Shown here in pieces: positions 58,216 to 64,000 of a DNA stretch of 64,000 nt. The position numbers were made by a program, and so were the translations under genes. The notes under the pieces were generated by a model, which saw only the letters and a program-made list of their open reading frames with translations, was not told where the DNA came from and ran no database searches. Origin of the DNA: Lithobates sylvaticus (Eukaryota > Chordata > Amphibia > Anura > Ranidae); the NCBI GenBank assembly GCA_028564925.1, contig CM053033.1, positions 88,326,257-88,390,256 on the forward strand, in the 5' to 3' direction. How positions within the stretch are numbered: position 1 is the stretch's first letter; each line of letters opens with the position of its first letter.

Positions 58216-58450
58216 ATGCTGCTTGCAGGACTTTTTTTTCCAGAGTTTCCAGAGTTTTTCAGAGTTTTGATCCTGCCAATAGATTCAGTTATAACTTCCT
58301 CCAGAAGGGTGACAACACTGTTTGTTCTGCAATTAAATCATTGCATTGTTACCCTGTGGACATTTAGTTTTAGATAGAACTGAAGGAAGCAGTTTTTGGA
58401 ACAAGGGGTTACAAGGTAAGAAGGTGACAGCTGGAGGCACCACCCTGAAA

Positions 58451-60465
58451 CACAGTTAATTTGGACATCAAACTTTGATTTAGTTTTAGTCATAGTCTTT
58501 TGACTAAAATGCCATTTTAGTTTTAGTCGTATTTTAGTCATCTAAATTGTTATAGTTTTAGTCGTATTTTAGTAGACTAAATTCTCCAGTGCATTTTAGT
58601 CGTCTAACATCTCCAGTACCCACCTGAACGTCCGCTTTCCTCAGACTCCGCCTGTCTGTTAAAGCCCCAGCCCCCTGACTCTATTGGAAAGCTGTATTGG
58701 CTGAGAGATGCGGGCTCCCTCTGTCTGTCTGCTGCCTGGGAGTTCTGGAACAACACCCTGCAAATCACAGAAAAGAAACTCCTCTGTTGGATTTGTGTCT
58801 GTCTGGATGTGACGTGATGAGTGTTTCCCCTCCCAGGGAGGTAGCAGTGCTTAGCATTGTGTAAAAAAACAGCCTCCCTAGACTGTCCTGTTCTCTGCCC
58901 TGTGCACTCCCTCACTCCTATTTACATCCGCACCCCCACTTGCAGCTCACCTCCCCATCCCCAAAGTATATTGCACACTGTTCTGTGCACTCCCTCACTC
59001 CCATTTACTTCCCCCATCCCCACTTGTAGGTCACCTCCCCATCCCCAAAGTATAACGCACCCTGCCCTGTGCACTCCCTCACTCCCATTTACTTCCTCAT
59101 CCCCACTTACAGCTCACCTCCCCATCCCCAAAGTATATTGCACACTGCCCTGTGCACTACCTCACTCCCATTACTTCCCTATGCACTTGCAGGTGACCTC
59201 CCCATCCCCAAAGTATAATGTACCCTGCCCTGTGCACTCCCTCACTCCTATTTACTTCCCCCATCCCCACTTGTAGGTCACCTCCCCAACCCCAAAGTAT
59301 AAAGTACCCTGCCCTGTGCACTCCCTCACTCCCATTTACTTCCCCCATCCCCACTTGCAGATCACCTCCCCATCCCCAAAGTATAATGTACCCTTCCCTG
59401 TGCACTCCCTCACTCCCATTTACTTCCCCATCCCCACTTGCAGGTCACCTCCCCATCCCCAAAGTATAATGCACCCTGCCCTGTGCACTCCCTCACTCCC
59501 ATTTACTTCCTCATCCCCACTTGCAGGTCACCTCCCCATCCCCAAAGTATATTGCACATTGCCCTGTGCACTCCCTCCCATTTACTTCCCCCATCCCCAC
59601 TTGCAGGTCACCTCCCCAACCCCAAAGTATAATGTACCCTGCCCTGTGCACTCCCTCACTCCCATTTACTTCCTCATCCCCACTTGCAGCTCACCTCCCC
59701 ATCCCCAAAGTATATTGAACATTGCCCTGTGCACTCCCTCCCTCCTATTTACTTCCCCCATCCCCACTTGCAGGTCACCTCCCCATCCCCAAAGTATAGT
59801 GTACCCTGCCCTGTGCACTCCCTCCCTCCCATTTACTTCCCCCATCCCCACTTGTAGGTCACCTCCCCAAACCCAAAGTATAATGTACCCTGCCCTGTGC
59901 ACTCCCTCACTCCCATTTACTTCCCCCATCCCCACTTGCAGGTCACCTCCCCATCCCCAAAGTATAATGCACCCTGCCCTGTGCACTCTCTCACTCCCAT
60001 TTACTTCCCCCATCCCCACTTGCAGGTCACCTCCCCATCCCCAAAGTATAATGTATCCTGCCCTGTGCACTCCCTCACTCCCATTTACTTCCCCATCCCC
60101 ACTTGCAGTCTGGCATTACAGCCAATAGAGTTTACTGTCTTTTTCATTTTTTTTATTATATTTTAAAGTTGCACTTCTGTTTGTCAAAAAGCAATATTTT
60201 TGTTTGTTTATGAAACTTTTTTTTAGGTTTTATTTAACGGCTAAATCTGTGTCTTTAGTGCATGTTCAAACCTTAATACCATAAATAATAATATGTTATT
60301 AGATTTTTACTCCAGGAGTATATAATGAGTTTGGAAATACTTTAGAGAAATGCTTAAATAATGCATTACAATGTAACTAAACCCATTAGATTTTAGTCAA
60401 TTAAAATGCACTGGAGATTTTAGTCAACTATGATGAAAATATTTTCATCTACAAAATTAACACTG
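58451..60465. mobile_element. hAT-type element carrying a minisatellite
   Basis: The left end CACAGTTAATTTGG and right end AAAATTAACACTG are inverted and flanked by a perfect 8-bp duplication CCCTGAAA (58443-58450 and 60466-60473). Subterminal TTTTAGTCGTATTTTAGTC words occur near both ends. The core is an 84-bp minisatellite. No transposase seen. Confidence 0.8.
58905..60112. repeat. 83-84-bp minisatellite, about 15 units
   Basis: The unit includes CTCACTCCCATTTACTTCCC, CACTTGCAGGTCACCTCCCC and CAAAGTATAATGCACCCTGC. The first unit starts near 58908. Units differ by single bases and by a one-base C length change. Long Pro/Ser/Thr frames on the plus strand are artefacts. Confidence 0.9.
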
Positions 60466-60473
60466 CCCTGAAA

Positions 60474-60892
60474 GTGGTAGAATTTGTCTCAACCCTTTCC
60501 CTGGCATTTTTTTCTGGACAGCTTGGTACGCATGTAAATGTGGAGAAAATATAAATAAGGGCATTTAAAAAAAAAAAAAAAAAGGGAATTAATTCACTGA
60601 ATACTATCATTCAAGGTATTAACCACATACAGATAAAGGATAACAATAGTTTTTGGAATAGTTGGCCTTTAAGTCCCACCCCCTCCTGTTGCTAAGCCCC
60701 ACCCCAACTTTCAACTGTTAAATATCAGAGCTCTTTGTGCCAACTAAAGTTCTACCATTTGAGGGGTGATGGACAGGGAGCAGGGCTTAGAAAAGGGAGG
60801 GGTGGGGCTTAATCTTGACTTGGACAGAGGTCAAGACCTCAATGTACAGCCTGGGCTTTGGATCAAAAAGACACCACTGCACTACTAGGATT
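60474..60892. other. no gene seen
   Basis: Contains an A run near 60570 and CCCCACCCC patches near 60680-60710. Nothing recognised. Confidence 0.45.
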
Positions 60893-60900
60893 GATTAGAT

Positions 60901-61158
60901 CAGAGGTCTCCAAACTTTCTAAACAGTGGGTCAGTTTACTGTCTTTCAGAATTTAGGGGGGCCAGACTGTGGCCCGTGGAAGTAGAAAATGCCCTATTAT
61001 TGGATTTAGTGGGAGGAATAGTGCCCCATCAATGTTGTCAGTAGGAGCAATAGTGCCCAATTATAGGTATAAGTTGGAGGAATTGTGCACCAAGGGCCAG
61101 ATTAAGGCAAGTAAAAGGGCCGCATCCGGCCCCAGGGGCCACAGTTTGGAGACCCCTG
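60901..61158. mobile_element. hAT MITE with GGTCTCCAAAC ends
   Basis: CAGAGGTCTCCAAACTTT faces CAGTTTGGAGACCCCTG, flanked by a perfect 8-bp GATTAGAT (60893-60900 and 61159-61166). The body has GGGGGGCCAGACTGTGGCCC and repeated AATAGTGCCC. 258 bp, noncoding. Confidence 0.9.
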
Positions 61159-61754
61159 GATTAGATAAAATAACATAGGGACTTTAGGAATCACAAGCTG
61201 AAATCTCAGAAGGCAAGAATACATTTGTGGGATTTTTGGGCTGTTGCACAATGCCCCATGCTGTATAGACATTAAGACGGCCCTTGACTGGGCAAATGGT
61301 AAGAGGGTCAGCTGGTGCCTCCCCAAGAATTACAAGCAGTAAGATTTATTACCATCCCTAAATGCAAGCATGTGCTTTTAGAATCCATGAAGACCTCTGT
61401 GAATTGGCAGATGAGTGTTCCCTTTTCTATGTAGAGAAGGTCACTCCCACAGAGATTTCTAAAAAAAAAGTTGGTCCAGATGAAAAATGAATGCACTGTA
61501 TACTTAATGTCCTTGTGTTCTGGTCAGTTCAATTTAAAGCAGCCAAACCACATGGGTCATTACAAGGAAGAAGCAGATGAGCAAGTGAGCTAAACAGAGA
61601 TTTGCAGAAAATTCACTGCAACCAAACACAGGTGTCTCAACTTTACATACACACATTTTCATAGATCCACAAAGCCTCATCCCAGTGAATTGATAATAGC
61701 CCATGTACTGGCTGGTTCACATAGTGTTAGGGTCTGTTTACTAGGCTTAGTATA

Positions 61755-62130
61755 CCTGTTAATGATTAGCATTGCTGCTTTGCAGCATTAGAGCCTGGGG
61801 TCTAAATCTGCCTACAACACTCTATCTTTGGGGGCTGTATGAGCTCTTTAGAGCTCTAATTTCCCTTAAAAATCCAAAACAGGCTGGCTATTTCTAAGGT
61901 TTCTCCCTGTACTTTTTTGCATCTACGTAGAGGAATATTGAGTATGGGTAACAGAAGGACGTGGTACCTTTATGTGGCCTTAGGGTCTCTGCATGGGGTT
62001 TGTATGTTCTCCTTAGACTGGTGTGGGATTCCCTGGGTATTGCTCCCATAGTGAACACAAATGACTGAAGCTTGTGTGATTTGGGGACAATGATGTGTAT
62101 GCTCCCTAGACTGATGTGACTGTTTCTGTG
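61755..62130 (+). mobile_element. retroposon 3' fragment, L2-like resemblance
   Basis: TTAGCATTGCTGCTTTGCAG followed by CCTGGGGTCTAAATC, and later GTTTGTATGTTCTCCTTAGA, match from memory a common fish/frog LINE- or SINE-derived sequence. It is old, with gaps. Class is uncertain. Confidence 0.4.
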
Positions 62131-62337
62131 AGTTGTCTATGTGTGGATACAATTGAAATAAGTTTATATGATTATAGGCAATTATTGATAGTATTATTTA
62201 TTGTTAGTCGTTGCAGCATCTGTTTTGTTGCATTATCTGAATAGCTAATTTTACACTATTAGTAAACCAATTTCTGTATATATATGTGTGTGTGTACAAA
62301 ATGTTTATTTATACAGTAAATCTATATATATATTCAC

Positions 62338-62636
<299 letters not shown>

Positions 62637-62699
62637 TAGCTATACAGTAGATATCTATCTATCTATCTATCTACTGCATCTCTCTCTCTCTCTCGATTA

Positions 62700-63784
62700 T
62701 AGAAATCCAGCATGGTGTGCTTACATCTACATGAATTACACCTTGCCTATGCTAAACATCACCTCCATCACACTGATTATAGAAGCAGACGGAGCATGCA
62801 CAGTGTGTGACAGATGGATGTGATGCAGACACATTTGCACACTTTTGCTCACTCTCTACTACTAGGCTCACCTATGATTCCTGGCATCTGTCATCATTCA
62901 TATCTCATGCTGCCCAGCATACCGGACCCATCATCAGCAGATGGGCATCACATTGCACAGACAGGGACTAGGACTACAACATCACGATGTGAACTGTAGC
63001 ATTGCATGCTTTGCTGTACACACACGCTGCGAATCATCCCGCACTGACAACGCTCCCTGCGACACTGTTGCACATCCCCCCCCCCCCCCATCATCTTCCA
63101 GCTGTCATCCCACATCTGCCCCTCATTAACAGTGCCAGCTTGCCCACCTCCACTAGCCCCTGATTGCCCTGTACTGCCAGCAGTCCTTGCTAACTTCTAA
63201 CATTCTGCTTGCCCTGTAAACTCTCAGCAATCCATCCCTGTGAAACAGTCCCTAACAATATGCAGCCTTCCCAATCAATACAGCACTTTATATCAGGTGT
63301 GATCCAACAGTCCCTGTGTGCCCTGAATGAGTCCCTAGAAAGGACTCCACTTGGATGGCCAGTCTCCATCAGTAGCCTGCCCTGCTTCATTCTGCACCAT
63401 CAGTTCCTGTGTCGGTGTCCCTGGTCCTGATGTCAGCCTCAGCATCCCAGACTGGGTCCCTGCCTTGTCCCCTCTGCCAGTCCCTGCCTTGTCCCCTCTG
63501 CCAGTCCCTGCCTTGTCCCCTCTGCCAGCCCTACCTGCAGTCCAGGTGAGTGGTGATCTCCGGTCCAGCGGAGTGGCAGAGATGCTGGAGTCACCCCGGG
63601 GCTGCTCTCCTTCATCTCAGAGCTGGGATTAGGAGAATTCCCTCCTCCCTCCCATCCCTTCCCCTCCCTTCTCTTCAGTCTCACTCACTCCCTTCTCATC
63701 TCTTAATCGCTCTGCAGGAGGAGGGACCTGGAAGAGGCTGCAACACTGGAGCCTGGGAGGGGGGGATCAAAGTGCTACTGGGGG
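62700..63784. other. C-rich sequence, no assigned gene
   Basis: From about 62850 the plus strand becomes rich in CCC and CCTGC. A tract of C lies at 63078-63088. A 24-bp unit (CCCTGCCTTGTCCCCTCTGC then CAGT) is repeated three times at 63467-63533, and CAGGTGAGTGG at 63543 would fit a splice donor. No protein family was recognised. Confidence 0.4.
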
Positions 63785-63996
63785 CATTAACCCCTACACT
63801 GCACCACTGGAGCCACAGAAAGGGGCACAGGGGATTAACCATTGCACTACAGGATGACATGATTAACCACTGCACTGCAGTGAGAAGCGAAAGGGGAGAG
63901 CATGAGGGTATTAACTATTGCACTGCAGCCAAATAAAGGGACCCCAGCAGGCATGAAACAGGGGCCAAGCAGAGTTAATTAACCATTTCACTGCAG
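63785..63996. repeat. spaced 20-bp motif, five copies
   Basis: GATTAACCACTGCACTGCAG-type motifs start at 63785, 63833, 63861, 63909 and 63977. Spacings are 48, 28, 48 and 68. The spacers differ, with GGGGG- and AAAGGGG-rich sequence. Confidence 0.75.
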
Positions 63997-64000
63997 ACAC

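Noticed and set aside
59316-60128. 270-residue Pro/Ser-rich protein
   Set aside because: A product of the 84-bp minisatellite inside a hAT element. No start context or family.

Overview
The window reads as vertebrate nuclear DNA, most likely from a neobatrachian frog of the ranid type. It is AT-rich and holds one recognisable host exon in 64 kb. The rest is many DNA-transposon families with clear ends (hAT, PIF/Harbinger-like, Tc1/mariner, TTAA-flanked piggyBac-like), an old L1 fragment, two tyrosine-recombinase retroelements and many long minisatellites. The frog assignment is an inference from the repeat families and from a Kv4.1-type exon.

Host gene: positions 24189 to 23078 on the minus strand are the first coding exon of a Kv4 channel, best matched to Kv4.1 (kcnd1). 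It covers the KChIP-binding N terminus, the zinc-binding T1 domain, S1 to S5 and the pore helix, and stops at a GT donor inside the selectivity filter. I could not find the following exons between 23077 and 1, so that stretch is read as a large intron filled with transposons. A second short open stretch (52-344, plus) might be an exon of an unknown gene, but the evidence is weak.

Layout. 1-10 kb: minisatellite, hAT and Harbinger MITEs, a TTAA-flanked element, an L1 tail. 10-19 kb: nested MITEs. 20.6-21.9 kb: a Tc1 fold-back. 23-24.7 kb: kcnd1 exon and upstream sequence. 24.8-28 kb: a 39-bp minisatellite split by a MITE, then a 1.1-kb hAT element. 29-32 kb: a 1.6-kb Tc1 element with indistinguishable arms, in TA repeats, followed by a 28-bp minisatellite and a short basic ORF. 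32-35 kb: decamer arrays and an element built of 197-bp repeats. 36.7-37.1 kb: an assembly gap. 39.6-47.2 kb: one Tc1-like element blown apart by at least five nested insertions, including a DIRS fossil and a 2.2-kb fold-back. 49-54.3 kb: a Ngaro-type element that looks whole and young. 58.5-60.5 kb: a hAT element carrying an 84-bp minisatellite. 60.9-64 kb: a hAT MITE, a long AT microsatellite, C-rich sequence and a spaced 20-bp motif.

Nothing here looks like a new multi-gene system. The most informative signals are structural: a perfect-arm Tc1 with a disrupted transposase, three fold-back Tc1 copies sharing one junction, hairpins with a covarying base pair in two TTAA elements, a 119-bp insert flanked by a 15-bp duplication that copies sequence about 560 bp away, and minisatellites inside transposons with intact target duplications.
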